NCBI GenBank assembly: GCA_905221375.1
Contig: CAJNCY010000005.1
Location: forward strand, 62,001-126,000
Length of the DNA stretch: 64,000 nt
DNA from: a bacterium
GTDB taxonomy: Bacteria > Bacillota > Bacilli > Lactobacillales > Streptococcaceae
Direction: 5' to 3'
This document shows, one piece after another, positions 38,855-47,932 of this stretch. Under the pieces are notes generated by a model that saw only the letters and a list, made by a program, of their open reading frames with translations, did no database searches and was not told where the DNA came from. The stretch's first letter is position 1. Each line of letters begins with the position of its first letter. The translations under genes and the position numbers were made by a program.

Positions 38855-39226
38855 GCAGACATTCAAGAATTTACTCTTGGATGTCTTTTTTCAAATAAAA
38901 AGATTGAACCAACTAATCAGACTGACACGCTAACTAATGTAGTTTTACAGTTATTTCATCAGAAATACAGTTCAGGTGCTGTAAGGAACGTTGCCGTCAA
39001 CTATTCGGGTCTAGTGGATGAATCGTTTGGACTAGTTTCTTTATTTGATGATGTTGAAAAAATAGAAAAAGAAGAAAGGCTCCAATCAGCTATTGACAGC
39101 ATCCGAGATCAGTTTGGGTTCACTTCACTTTTAAAAGCCAATGCCCTTGAGTCAGCATCAAGAAGCATAGCTAGAAGTAAACTAATCGGAGGTCATTCTG
39201 CTGGTGGACTAGATGGTTTAAAATGA
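38789..39226 (+). pseudogene. truncated Y-family DNA polymerase (UmuC/UvrX-like), C-terminal end only
   Basis: The open frame of 145 codons starts inside the duplicated att flank. From about 38855 it encodes only the end of a UmuC-type protein (VNYSGLVDESFGLVSLFDD; SKLIGGHSAGGLDGLK). All catalytic motifs (normally in the first 250 residues) are missing. The break coincides with the end of the repeat, so recombination at the att region removed the 5' part. It overlaps the YolD-like gene by four bases, as intact uvrX-yolD pairs do. Confidence 0.8.
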
Positions 39227-39585
39227 TTGATCGTTCCTATTTGCCCTATCAGTCTGCCCGAGAATATCAAGACTCAGGTATGCAAAAGTGGATGGACTTC
39301 TTTTTATCTGAACATACCACATCACTAGGGGAAGATAAATATCGTGTAGATCTAACTAGTGACTTGAACAGAACAGAAAAATTATTGTTACTTTCTCAGC
39401 TTTATGTTGGGAATTTAAAGGGGCGCTTTATAGTCAAACAAAAAAATCAAAAAGTAATTCTGATTGGCGAAATTAGAGAAATTTCAGCAAAAGAAGTATC
39501 CCTCAAGACTTATGAAGGATATCGATTGATTCAAGTGGAAAACTTCTTGAGCATCCAGTTATTAGAAGAGGTTATCTATGAGTAG
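39223..39585 (+). CDS. YolD-like protein
   Basis: A 120-aa protein beginning MIDRSYLPYQSAREYQDSGM, followed by DRNRTEKLLLLSQL-like text, a pattern found directly downstream of UmuC/UvrX genes on streptococcal ICEs and plasmids (yolD pairs). Possibly an accessory of the lost polymerase. It overlaps the next gene by eight bases. Confidence 0.7.
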   Translation: MIDRSYLPYQSAREYQDSGMQKWMDFFLSEHTTSLGEDKYRVDLTSDLNRTEKLLLLSQLYVGNLKGRFIVKQKNQKVILIGEIREISAKEVSLKTYEGYRLIQVENFLSIQLLEEVIYE

Positions 39586-39856
39586 AAAAGAACTCTATGA
39601 AAATAAATTGCAGATGGATTATTTCTCAGAAGACTATATCCGCTTCGAAGAAGATTTCCAAAAATACTCAGCAATGGATGTACCACTTACATTTCTAGTT
39701 GATGATATTCTCAGAACTATGGCTATGAATCAGAAAAACTACTTCAAACTAAACAAAGAGAATGCCAAAGATGGGAGGGACCATTATTTTTACTTTAAAA
39801 TAGTAAACGAAAGGAAACTTGCTATTAGAAAGTATAGATTTCATTACTCTTCTTAA
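39578..39856 (+). CDS. small conserved ICE protein (DUF5960-like)
   Basis: A 92-aa soluble protein (MSRKELYENKLQMDYFSEDY start) that typically follows the umuC-yolD pair on streptococcal elements; the DUF name is from memory and uncertain. Function unknown. The stop is followed by a promoter region for the restriction-modification genes. Confidence 0.6.
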   Translation: MSRKELYENKLQMDYFSEDYIRFEEDFQKYSAMDVPLTFLVDDILRTMAMNQKNYFKLNKENAKDGRDHYFYFKIVNERKLAIRKYRFHYSS

Positions 39857-39915
39857 TGAGAAATCATACTAAATAGCTTTAGCTGTGCTAAATCTATTTT
39901 TGTTTGACAAAGAAC

Positions 39916-39948
39916 TGTTACTCATAATCCGTAGACTTATAAGTAACA
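39916..39948. promoter_or_regulatory. candidate operator (C-box) upstream of the controller gene
   Basis: TGTTACT (39916-39922) / AGTAACA (39942-39948) inverted repeat enclosing GACTTATAAGT. C-proteins of restriction systems bind GACT...AGTC-like dyads. It is 33 bases upstream of the controller start. Confidence 0.5.
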
Positions 39949-39980
39949 AGATGAGAAAATAAATTTATGGAGGTAGAAAT

Positions 39981-40193
39981 ATGATAACTTCTAAAATAGG
40001 AAATCGTATAAGGGAACTTAGAAAAAAAGAGGGTATCAGTCAAGAAAAGTTGGCTTTTAAAGCTGATTTAGATAGAACTTATATTGCTGGTGTAGAGAGT
40101 GGAAAAAGGAATGTTTCTGTGAAAACTCTAAAAAAGATTTTAGATGCACTAGGGATTACCTTTGAAGATTTTTTCAAAGGAACAAATTGTTGA
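39981..40193 (+). CDS. XRE-family controller protein of the R-M system
   Basis: A 70-aa single HTH protein (RIRELRKKEGISQEKLAFKADLDRTYIAGVESGKR pattern, shown as helix 2-3 GISQEKLAFKADLDRTYIAG) with the length of restriction C-proteins. GGAGG precedes the ATG. It sits directly before the nuclease gene, with a second possible C-box overlapping its stop. It probably times nuclease expression after methylation, by analogy with known C-proteins. Confidence 0.85.
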   Translation: MITSKIGNRIRELRKKEGISQEKLAFKADLDRTYIAGVESGKRNVSVKTLKKILDALGITFEDFFKGTNC

Positions 40194-40204
40194 CTAAAAG
40201 TAAC
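40192..40204. promoter_or_regulatory. second candidate C-box between controller and nuclease
   Basis: GACTAAAAGTAAC shares GACT..AAGTAAC with the upstream dyad (GACTTATAAGTAAC). It overlaps the controller stop, 28 bases before the nuclease start. Confidence 0.4.
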
Positions 40205-40231
40205 AAAATGTGATATGATTGGAGATATGGA

Positions 40232-41485
40232 ATGACTTTGATGATTCAAGATCCTGCTTTTTCAAATAGTATGAAACTAGGTGAAGCATTAATTGATGCG
40301 AGTAAAATAGGAATAGAAGGTGCAGGTGCATTTGCTTTTGTAGAAGAGAATGGCATAAATTTATTTTTTGAAGATCCTGCATTTATCGCTTACATCTCTA
40401 AGCATAAATTTCAGTTAATTATAGGTACCGATTCAATTACGGATCCTAAGGCTGTAAAAAAATTGAGAGATTATTGTCAAACACATAAAAATTTAAATGT
40501 ATACGCCTATATTCATGATTCAAGAAAATATTTATTCCACCCTAAAATATGTTGGTTTAAGACAAAAAACGGCGGTATATCAATAATTGGTTCTGGAAAT
40601 TTAACTGAAAGAGGTTTATTTCATAATATAGAAATATACTCGGTTAACGAATTAACAAATCAAGAATTATTGGATGTTCAGAGTAGATGGAATGATTGGA
40701 TAGACGAGTCTATTTCAAGTAATTATCTTTTTGATATAGATGATCCTATTGTTGATCATGCTGTTAACTTGAGTGCTACCAGAGGAGTAAAAGCTCTTGG
40801 AACAAGAACTAATAATTCGACTCAGCCACCTAAAGTTTTAACTGACCTATATAGTCATCAACCTAAAATAACGTCAATAAGAAAATCTAAAATAGTTTCT
40901 GCAAATAAGTCATCACAAGTACCTAAGAAATCATCTAAAATAATATCACAGCAAGTACCTCAAGTCTTGCCAGTCAAGATAAATCAAATTCAAAATTCTG
41001 TTTGGCAAATAAACGATTCCGATAGAATATTAGTGGCAGAAGTCCCTAAATCTGGGACAAGGTGGAAACAAGTTAACTTTGATAAAGATTCTTTCCAAAA
41101 TTTTTTTGGAGCTGTACCTAATGGAATGGCAGGTACATACCTTATTTTGTTGAAAGAAGTTGATAATCAGGGCAATCTAGCTAGTACTGAGTCGAGACCA
41201 AGTGTATCTGTAGCTAGCCATAATTTTCGATTTGAAGTTAATGCAGCTACTGGACTTCCTTACCCGACTGGCAATAAAAGACCATTACTTATATTCACTG
41301 AGGTTTCAACACGTTCATTTCTTTACGAATTGATTATGCCGGGAGATAGTAGATACACAGAAGTAGCCAAATTTGTCTCAAATTGGAAAAAAACAAATAA
41401 CCAGAATAAAGCAGTTACTAGAATAATAACTGATGTTAAAAATATAAAACCTTATACCCCAAACTTGGGACTTTGGAAAGTGTAG
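40232..41485 (+). CDS. BfiI/NgoFVII-like restriction endonuclease (PLD catalytic domain, B3-like target domain)
   Basis: A 417-aa nuclease. The N-terminal part carries a phospholipase-D-type HKD motif: H103-P-K105 in LFHPKICWF, then IIGSGNLTERG. Two chains would make one active site, and BfiI works without metal ions. A Ser/Gln/Lys-rich linker (about 200-250) leads to a B3-like C-terminal domain (KSGTRWKQVNF, FQNFFG; PLLIFTEVSTRSF) used for DNA recognition in BfiI, NgoFVII and the EcoRII N-domain. BfiI is type IIS with an asymmetric site. The exact site cannot be read from sequence. Confidence 0.82.
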   Translation: MTLMIQDPAFSNSMKLGEALIDASKIGIEGAGAFAFVEENGINLFFEDPAFIAYISKHKFQLIIGTDSITDPKAVKKLRDYCQTHKNLNVYAYIHDSRKYLFHPKICWFKTKNGGISIIGSGNLTERGLFHNIEIYSVNELTNQELLDVQSRWNDWIDESISSNYLFDIDDPIVDHAVNLSATRGVKALGTRTNNSTQPPKVLTDLYSHQPKITSIRKSKIVSANKSSQVPKKSSKIISQQVPQVLPVKINQIQNSVWQINDSDRILVAEVPKSGTRWKQVNFDKDSFQNFFGAVPNGMAGTYLILLKEVDNQGNLASTESRPSVSVASHNFRFEVNAATGLPYPTGNKRPLLIFTEVSTRSFLYELIMPGDSRYTEVAKFVSNWKKTNNQNKAVTRIITDVKNIKPYTPNLGLWKV

Positions 41486-41491
41486 TAAAAA

Positions 41492-42826
41492 ATGAGTAAA
41501 AGTGTTAAAACAGTTCATTATTTAGGTAGTAAGAAGCGGATGTTAAGACAAATTAAGGAGCAAGTTGATATTCTTAATCCGAATAAAGGGAAAGTGTGTG
41601 ATTTATTTTGTGGATCAGGTGTGGTGTCTGAGTATTTGCACAAATACTATGATCTTCTTTCAGTAGATATCCAAAATTATTCAAAAGTATATTGTGACGC
41701 ACGCTTAAGTGATAGCATTCCTAATATCAATGTTTTAAAAATTAAAAACGAAATACAGCAATCCGTGGTTCGCCAGTCCTTATTGAAAGTTTTTTCTCCT
41801 CTTCTAGAGTATGAAGAAAAAGCAATGGATAATTTAAAAAAAGGTTTTTTAGAAGCCTTGTATGAAATTATTGAGAAGGGGTCGTTTTATGCATATATAG
41901 AAAACCTTGATTATAGTAAAGAACCCTTATCCCCCGCATTGGAAAGGATATTTGAGTCGGTGAAGCTAAAATATATTGAAAGTGAGTGTTTTAGAGAATC
42001 TGCGATTTCACGATTATATGGTGGACTATATTTTTCTTATAAACAGGCAATTGATATTGATTCAATCGCTTCATATGCTTTTAGTCAACAAGAACCGCTA
42101 AGAAGTAAAATTCTAGCTTCATTAATGGGGGCAACAACGGATGTGGTAAATACAGTTGGAAAGCAATTTGCTCAACCTTTGAAAGTTACTAATAAAAACG
42201 GAAGTTTGAAAAAGAATCTAGTGAAGAAAATAATTTCAGATAGGGGGATTGATGTATTCGATAAATTTAATGATTGGATGGAATACTATCAAGATACACC
42301 GAAAAGTAAGAATACTTTTGAAGTAATATGTGATGATTATGAAAATGTACTAAAAAAATTAAAACCAGGAGAGATGGAGGTCGTATATGCGGATCCTCCA
42401 TATACAAGATATCATTATAGTCGTTACTACCATATTTTGGAAACTATCTGTTTACATGATAATCCAGACATTTCAACAACTTTTCCAAATGGTAAAGGCG
42501 GAGTCAGTAGAGCGATTTATCGATCAGATAGGCATCAATCTCCGTTCTCGATAAAAAGTAAGGCTCCTTTAGCATTTGATACGCTATTTCGACTTGTTAA
42601 AGATGCAAAAGCATCTCTAGTTTTATCTTACTCACCTTTTGAAGAGCATAGTGGTGCAACACCTAGATTATTGACTATTGAAGATTTAGTTAGTCTTGCT
42701 GAGAAATATTTCACTTGTGTAAAAGTTGTATCTCCTGGTCAGTTTATGCATAGTAGATTCAATAAACAAGAAAATAATTATGAGATTAATTATGAAGCTG
42801 AAAAATTAATAGTTTGTAAGGAGTAA
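41492..42826 (+). CDS. DNA adenine methyltransferase M1 of the R-M system (D12-class)
   Basis: A 444-aa amino-methyltransferase. The SAM motif is VCDLFCGSGVVSEYL (about 36-50) and the catalytic motif VVYADPPYTRYHYSRYYH near residue 300. This order (SAM site first) and the DPPY tetrapeptide indicate N6-adenine methylation of the Dam/D12 type. It starts six bases after the nuclease stop. It should protect one strand of an asymmetric target. Confidence 0.88.
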   Translation: MSKSVKTVHYLGSKKRMLRQIKEQVDILNPNKGKVCDLFCGSGVVSEYLHKYYDLLSVDIQNYSKVYCDARLSDSIPNINVLKIKNEIQQSVVRQSLLKVFSPLLEYEEKAMDNLKKGFLEALYEIIEKGSFYAYIENLDYSKEPLSPALERIFESVKLKYIESECFRESAISRLYGGLYFSYKQAIDIDSIASYAFSQQEPLRSKILASLMGATTDVVNTVGKQFAQPLKVTNKNGSLKKNLVKKIISDRGIDVFDKFNDWMEYYQDTPKSKNTFEVICDDYENVLKKLKPGEMEVVYADPPYTRYHYSRYYHILETICLHDNPDISTTFPNGKGGVSRAIYRSDRHQSPFSIKSKAPLAFDTLFRLVKDAKASLVLSYSPFEEHSGATPRLLTIEDLVSLAEKYFTCVKVVSPGQFMHSRFNKQENNYEINYEAEKLIVCKE

Positions 42827-42833
42827 AATATAA

Positions 42834-43961
42834 GTGTCATTGTCACAAAAAACAAAAAATGATTTTAAAAAGACAGGCTCATTATTTCCCAGGTCGTTAA
42901 TTTTAGGAGACAATAAAACAGTTCTTGCAGATATAGTGTCAGAATATAAAAATAAAGTTGACCTAATTTATATTGACCCGCCTTATAATAGGGGAGACGA
43001 TTTTAAATTTTACCAAGATACTAAAAATCATGATGAATGGTTGATTGAAATAGAGAGCACAATATTACTCTTAAAAGATTTCCTGAAAGATAATGGGAGT
43101 ATTTGGATTTCTATTGATGATTCAGAAATGGCCTACTTAAAGGTGTGTTGTGATAAAGTCTTTGGGAGAAAAAACTTTGTCTCTACAATAGTTTGGCAAA
43201 AGAGAAATACAAGAGAAAATAGGAATACATTTTCGAATAATCATGAGTATATTTTAGTGTATTCAAAAAATGATAAATTGTTTAAGAAAAAAAGGAATCT
43301 ACTTCCTCCTACCAAGGAGTTACTAAAAAGATATAAAAATCCTGATAATGACCCAAGAGGGGATTGGCAATCCATAACTTTGTCAGTTCAGGCTGGACAT
43401 GCTGTGGATTCACAATTCTATCCAATAATTTCTCCATCAGGTAAAGTTCACCATCCACCTCAAGGTAGGTGTTGGATCTATAATGAGGATAGGATGATGG
43501 ATGAGATTAAAAAAAATAATATATGGTTTGGTGTGAATGGTGATAATGTACCAAGGAAGAAGAAATTTCTATTTGATTCGAAAGTTGGTATTGTACCTGA
43601 AACTTTATGGAATGTCGAATTTGCAGGTTCAACAAAGGATGGTAAACAAGAGCTTCTCAATTTAGATATCTATGATGAACATATTTTTGATACTCCGAAA
43701 CCAGAAAAACTGATTTCAAATATTTTGAAAATTGCCACCAACGAAAATGATTTAGTGCTAGATTGTTTTCTTGGTTCAGGAACAAGCTCTGCAGTTGCTC
43801 ATAAATTAGGGCGTAACTACATAGGAATTGAAATAGATGAAAATACTTTTAAATATGCTAACAAGAGGATGGAAAGTGTTTGTAAAGGAGATTCTGTAGG
43901 TATTTCTTCCGATATTGACTGGGATGGCGGGGGAGATTATCTAATTTATAATTGGAATTAA
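42834..43961 (+). CDS. DNA adenine methyltransferase M2 of the R-M system (beta class)
   Basis: A 375-aa methyltransferase from GTG 42834, with AAGGAG nine bases upstream and inside the M1 end. The catalytic motif VDLIYIDPPYNRGDDF comes first (about residue 45), and the SAM motif LDCFLGSGTSSAVAH is near the C-terminus, the circular order of beta-class (Mod-type) enzymes. DPPY points to N6-adenine. A second enzyme with different architecture is expected when the two strands of a type IIS site differ. Confidence 0.9.
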   Translation: MSLSQKTKNDFKKTGSLFPRSLILGDNKTVLADIVSEYKNKVDLIYIDPPYNRGDDFKFYQDTKNHDEWLIEIESTILLLKDFLKDNGSIWISIDDSEMAYLKVCCDKVFGRKNFVSTIVWQKRNTRENRNTFSNNHEYILVYSKNDKLFKKKRNLLPPTKELLKRYKNPDNDPRGDWQSITLSVQAGHAVDSQFYPIISPSGKVHHPPQGRCWIYNEDRMMDEIKKNNIWFGVNGDNVPRKKKFLFDSKVGIVPETLWNVEFAGSTKDGKQELLNLDIYDEHIFDTPKPEKLISNILKIATNENDLVLDCFLGSGTSSAVAHKLGRNYIGIEIDENTFKYANKRMESVCKGDSVGISSDIDWDGGGDYLIYNWN

Positions 43962-44164
43962 AATTTCCCAGTTTATTTTTTCAATTGACTTAGTTGATTC
44001 TCTAAAATAATCTTTATCATTGTATTTCTGGTATTCAATATTTTTAAAATAAACGCCCAGTACAAGTATTCTGAAGATTGGTATAAAAAAACATAAAATC
44101 CAATCGTACCAAGCTAGATTTTATAAATAGTGGAATCTGAACTTAAATTCATAGCAACAGAGTT

Positions 44165-44362
44165 TTAAAACACTTCCTCCCTATCCAAATTCGGATAGGG
44201 TTTTTCATCATTAAAAACTCTCTTTAGTATCTCGACACTTTCCTTCAGATGAAGGAGTTCGATTTTTATTTTAGGAACATCAGTATTTTTCTCTATATTC
44301 TAGCAATGTCGTTTGATGTGCCATAAGGCTTTTTGAATGTTATCTTCTTTTAAGTTTTTCAT
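44165..44362 (-). pseudogene. decayed small ICE gene with in-frame stop
   Basis: A 66-codon frame (MKNLKEDNIQKALWHIKRHC, stop, NIEKNTDVPKIKIELLHLKE, ... REEVF) is broken by one TAG at codon 21 and otherwise reads through. The C-terminal end contains a CCCTATCC/GGATAGGG hairpin. I recall close intact relatives on streptococcal plasmids and ICEs, but do not know the function. Confidence 0.55.
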
Positions 44363-44485
44363 ACTCCTATCTTATCAGATGACTATTCAAAAACAATGTT
44401 GATTTCCTCAAATGATCAAAATATAGCCTGAAAAGCACTAAAAAATAAATTATCCCTTTTAGAGGGACAAAAAAACGCTTCAATC

Positions 44486-44540
44486 TGAACTGCACCCCAA
44501 AAGTTAAATTTTTTCTGTCTAACTTTTGGGGTGCAGTTCA
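44486..44540. repeat. perfect 21-bp inverted repeat with 13-base centre
   Basis: TGAACTGCACCCCAAAAGTTA (first 20 shown: TGAACTGCACCCCAAAAGTT) at 44486-44506 and its exact reverse complement at 44520-44540, with a T-rich loop. It resembles the terminal repeats of streptococcal IS3-family elements, joined without a transposase; it could equally work as a bidirectional terminator. Confidence 0.55.
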
Positions 44541-44825
44541 AAACCGTTGCTTTTTTTGGAGATAAGGGACTTTTGTCCCAGACTCACTTTGTAAATATTA
44601 TTAGCAAAGGAGTATAAAACCCAAAAATGTAGTTTATTATGCTTCAAATAAAGTACATTTCAAGAGCAAAGTACATTTTGTATGGAGTGTATATTACGAA
44701 AGTTTCAACTATAACCCATATAATTGTTATCCCAGCAGTTATAAGTGTCATTATTATCAAGTAGATAAACAAACTTAAAAGTGATGGAAAATATATAAGG
44801 TTAAAAATTGTAAAACCTCTAGTCC

Positions 44826-44990
44826 TTATTTGCCACTTAAAATCTTGTAAAAAACTTTCTCATCTGTCAGACTATTTAATTTTGCTTTCTCTCCAAAAAT
44901 CTTTCCCCTAATGTCACTAATTTGTTTTTGTACCGAAGAAATTAGAGTATTTTTTAGTTCAAGAAACGGCGTAATGAACCAACACTATCC
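44826..44990 (-). pseudogene. C-terminal fragment of an unknown element gene
   Basis: The minus frame reads LELKNTLISSVQKQISDIRG, then KIFGEKAKLNSLTDEKVFYK to a stop at 44826, with no start. It looks like the charged helical tail of a conjugation or mobilisation protein. The identity is open. Confidence 0.4.
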
Positions 44991-45118
44991 ATAGTAATAT
45001 CCTTTGTAGCATTTCCTAAATTATATCGTACGAGTTCTAAAATCGTAATGCAAAACGCAACGTATTATTCGTGTGCGTAATGCTATATCCTAAAGACAAA
45101 AATGATAGGAGATTTAGC

Positions 45119-45286
45119 ATGGCATTCTAATTAAAATCAAATCGAAAAGAAACTGAAAATAAAACAATCCGCTTCCCCCTACCACTGATTGAAGAAATTG
45201 GGAAAGCAATACAAAACAAGGATGTAACTTTTTCAAGTTTTGTCATTCAAGCATGCGAGTATGCGCTGAGAGATATGGATGAGTAG
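45119..45286 (+). pseudogene. YlcI/YnfO-like small DNA-binding protein with a stop at codon 4
   Basis: AGGAG then ATG GCA TTC TAA, after which the frame continues intact (LKSNRKETENKTIRFPLPL; TFSSFVIQACEYALRDM) to TAG at 45286, 56 codons in all. The body looks like a ribbon-helix-helix protein common on streptococcal ICEs. A single change from AAA to TAA would explain the break. Confidence 0.65.
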
Positions 45287-45397
45287 AATATAAAAAAGAA
45301 AAATACTATAATAGGTTTATGACAAAGAACCATCACCTTATGTAAGCAATATTAAGGTGCTTGGTTTTAGTAACATGTAGTAAGGGAATGGTGTATC

Positions 45398-46615
45398 ATG
45401 AGCATAATTGATGGATATATGACTGCAGAGCTATCTAATAAAATAAAATCAATAGAAGTTGATTTTATTGAGACATTTTCAAATGGATTTCAATCAGACA
45501 ATCAGTATCTATATCAAGAAGATTTTGGAGAACGTCTTTCTTTGCTATTATCAAGTATTCATTATCATGTTAATCTGCTTTTGCGTGAAATGAACTCTAG
45601 AATGAAGCAGAAAAATTTTTACTATTTGGCGGATTCAAGTAGGAAATTGCTGGCTTGTATCAACATTGTGGATAGGTTATCAAAGATTTCGGAATTAAAG
45701 AATATTGGTTTTACAGTTGATAAAGAATATGGTGAAATATTTCAAAAATGTAATCAATTCCTTATGGAGTATAATGGAAGTTCTATTCCTACAGATATGG
45801 AGCAAAATGAAATTAAATATGAACTACCTATATTTTTTATTGGAGATACTATTAATAAAAAAAGTGGGGGAGTTGAATCTGGTTTTAAATTGTTCCCTAT
45901 TGGTGAAGGGTCGTATGCTCAGGTTTTTAAATACTTTGATGATTTCTATGATAAATATTTTGTTGTGAAAAGAGCTAGGACTAATTTAGATGCTAAAGAG
46001 TTGGAGAGATTTTATAAAGAGTATGAAGTTATGAAATCCATAAATTCTCCTTATGTATTAGAAGTTTATCGTTTAGATAAAAATAAAAATGAATACTTCA
46101 TGGAGTTCGCAGATTTTTCATTATATGATTATATTTTGAAGAATAATCAGAAGCTCAATTTTACGATACGTAGAAAGCTCTGTTTACAAATAATTAGGGC
46201 TTTTGAAGTGTTTGACAGAATTGGGGTTTTGCATAGAGATATTAGTCCCAAAAATGTTTTACTCAAAAAATATCAAGATGAGGTTGTCGTAAAAATTGCT
46301 GACTTTGGATTAGTTAAAACAGTTGATAGCCAGCTGACATCATTAGAAACAGAAGTTCGTGGATATTTTAATGATGTATCTAGTTTAAGTACAGAAGGGT
46401 TTAAAAATTACAACAAGCAATACGAATATTACGCACTCTCGAAATTAATTTACTTTGTTTTAACTGGAAGATATAAAAATATGAATAAATTTGATTTTCC
46501 AAAACTAAAAGAGTTTATGGAAAAAGGCTTGAATTCTAATCATAATTTGAGGTACAAAGCAATAGCGGAGCTGAGGGATGCATTTTTAGAAATACAAGAA
46601 GAATGGAAATTTTAG
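45398..46615 (+). CDS. Ser/Thr protein kinase-like protein (eukaryotic type)
   Basis: A 405-aa soluble protein. An N-terminal helical domain (about 1-160) of unknown type precedes a kinase domain: glycine loop GEGSYAQV at 169-176, ATP lysine K191 in VVKRAR, catalytic loop HRDISPKNV from H279 with D281, and DFG with D302. No membrane helix or PASTA domain, so it is not the housekeeping StkP. It is followed by a DUF3800 gene 18 bases later. Soluble kinases on mobile DNA can act in phage defence (for example staphylococcal Stk2). That role here is inference. Confidence 0.85.
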   Translation: MSIIDGYMTAELSNKIKSIEVDFIETFSNGFQSDNQYLYQEDFGERLSLLLSSIHYHVNLLLREMNSRMKQKNFYYLADSSRKLLACINIVDRLSKISELKNIGFTVDKEYGEIFQKCNQFLMEYNGSSIPTDMEQNEIKYELPIFFIGDTINKKSGGVESGFKLFPIGEGSYAQVFKYFDDFYDKYFVVKRARTNLDAKELERFYKEYEVMKSINSPYVLEVYRLDKNKNEYFMEFADFSLYDYILKNNQKLNFTIRRKLCLQIIRAFEVFDRIGVLHRDISPKNVLLKKYQDEVVVKIADFGLVKTVDSQLTSLETEVRGYFNDVSSLSTEGFKNYNKQYEYYALSKLIYFVLTGRYKNMNKFDFPKLKEFMEKGLNSNHNLRYKAIAELRDAFLEIQEEWKF

Positions 46616-46633
46616 AATCCTGAGGTAAGTGGA

Positions 46634-47736
46634 ATGGATTATACAGGAATGATAGAGAATATTGCTAGTTTGCATAATATTCCGAATATGGATAAGGAGT
46701 ATGTCTTATACTATGATGAAACCAATAATGCTAGAGTTTTTAAGTTGACAGAAGAAGGCTTTAATTTTGACGAACATGCATATTTTATTTTGGGTGGTCT
46801 AGCTTTTGAAAAAGGAAAAATCTTACAGCAAAGCATTACAGATGAACTGGTTGATAATTTAAAATTGCAGTCCAATATGAGAGAGATAAAATTTAAGCAT
46901 ATTCAGCAAAAGTCTAAAAATTTCATAGAATTACTTTCTAAACCGAAGTTTAAAATCTTTGTTGAGTGGTTGGAAAAAAATAACTGTTGGATACATTACA
47001 CATATTTAGATAATTTTTATTTTAGTATAGTTGATATAATTGATATGTTGCCAGAATAGGCTATTGGAGGGTTAAATTTTAGTAGAGACTTAAAAAATTC
47101 ACTGTATTATTATATAAAAAAGATAAAGATTGGTTTGTAAATTTCATGAAGTATTTTGAATACCCTAATGTTACCAATCAGGAGCAATTTATTAATGAAT
47201 TGTTAAGTTGGATTGAGAGATTTAATCCAACTATTGAGGATTTTAATATGGAATACATAAGGCAGTCACTTAAAGCTCATAAAAAAGAAGATTTAATATT
47301 ACTAACATCGAATAACGCTGGTGTTATGATTGAAAATTACCATTCTGTGTATGCAAATTCCATAGTTAGTTACTATAATTCAGAGCACATATTTGATGAA
47401 GAATATACTATTCAAGAAAAACTAGAAGAATTTCCTGTAGAATTTTCTGGGAAAAAAGCGAATTACAAATTTGTAAAGTCTGATAATGATGTTTTTATTC
47501 AATTATCGGATGTTGTTGTAAGTATATTAAGAATGTGGATGGCAATGTTAGAAGGGAATTCGTTAGAAGAGTTGCAACAACTATATCTCACATTATCAAA
47601 TGACAAAAAAAGTGTTATGAAATCTATTCAATATGTAATGAAAAATTCTATGTATGAGACTTACGGTTTTAAACAAGGCATAGGTAGCGACAGATTTGAA
47701 AAAAAGATAATTCATTTTCTAGAGTTTAAATTTTAA
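46634..47736 (+). pseudogene. DUF3800 gene broken by a stop and a frameshift
   Basis: Two frames make one DUF3800 protein. The first (46634-47059, 141 aa) has the N-terminal YVLYYDETNN acid motif and YFILGGLAFEKG. It ends at TAG, the frame goes on for 26 codons (IGGLNFSRDLKNSLYYYIKK), then shifts by one near 47120 into the second frame (ending 47736) with IQLSDVVVSILRMWM, the usual C-terminal DUF3800 motif. DUF3800 proteins have an RNase-H-like fold and often sit in defence loci. This copy should be inactive unless recoded. Confidence 0.75.
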
Positions 47737-47760
47737 CGATATAATTTTTTGCAAGAATGC

Positions 47761-47797
47761 AAAAGGAACGCTTCAAAGACGGAAATGTTCCTTTTGT
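47761..47797 (+). terminator. terminator after the kinase/DUF3800 pair
   Basis: AAAAGGAAC / GTTCCTTTT stem with a T-run, 25 bases after the last stop. Confidence 0.7.
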
Positions 47798-47932
47798 ATA
47801 TTATCTGCATACAGAACTATTCCCCTATTTAAAAAATATTGATTCATATTTTATGAAATGAATAAGTAGTTTTAGTTCTGAAAAGCCTTGATATTGCGCT
47901 GTTTTTACTTCAACTGAAACTCATGCTTTCCA

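Noticed and set aside
44486..44540. Complete insertion sequence
   Set aside because: Only the inverted arms are present; no transposase frame lies between or beside them.
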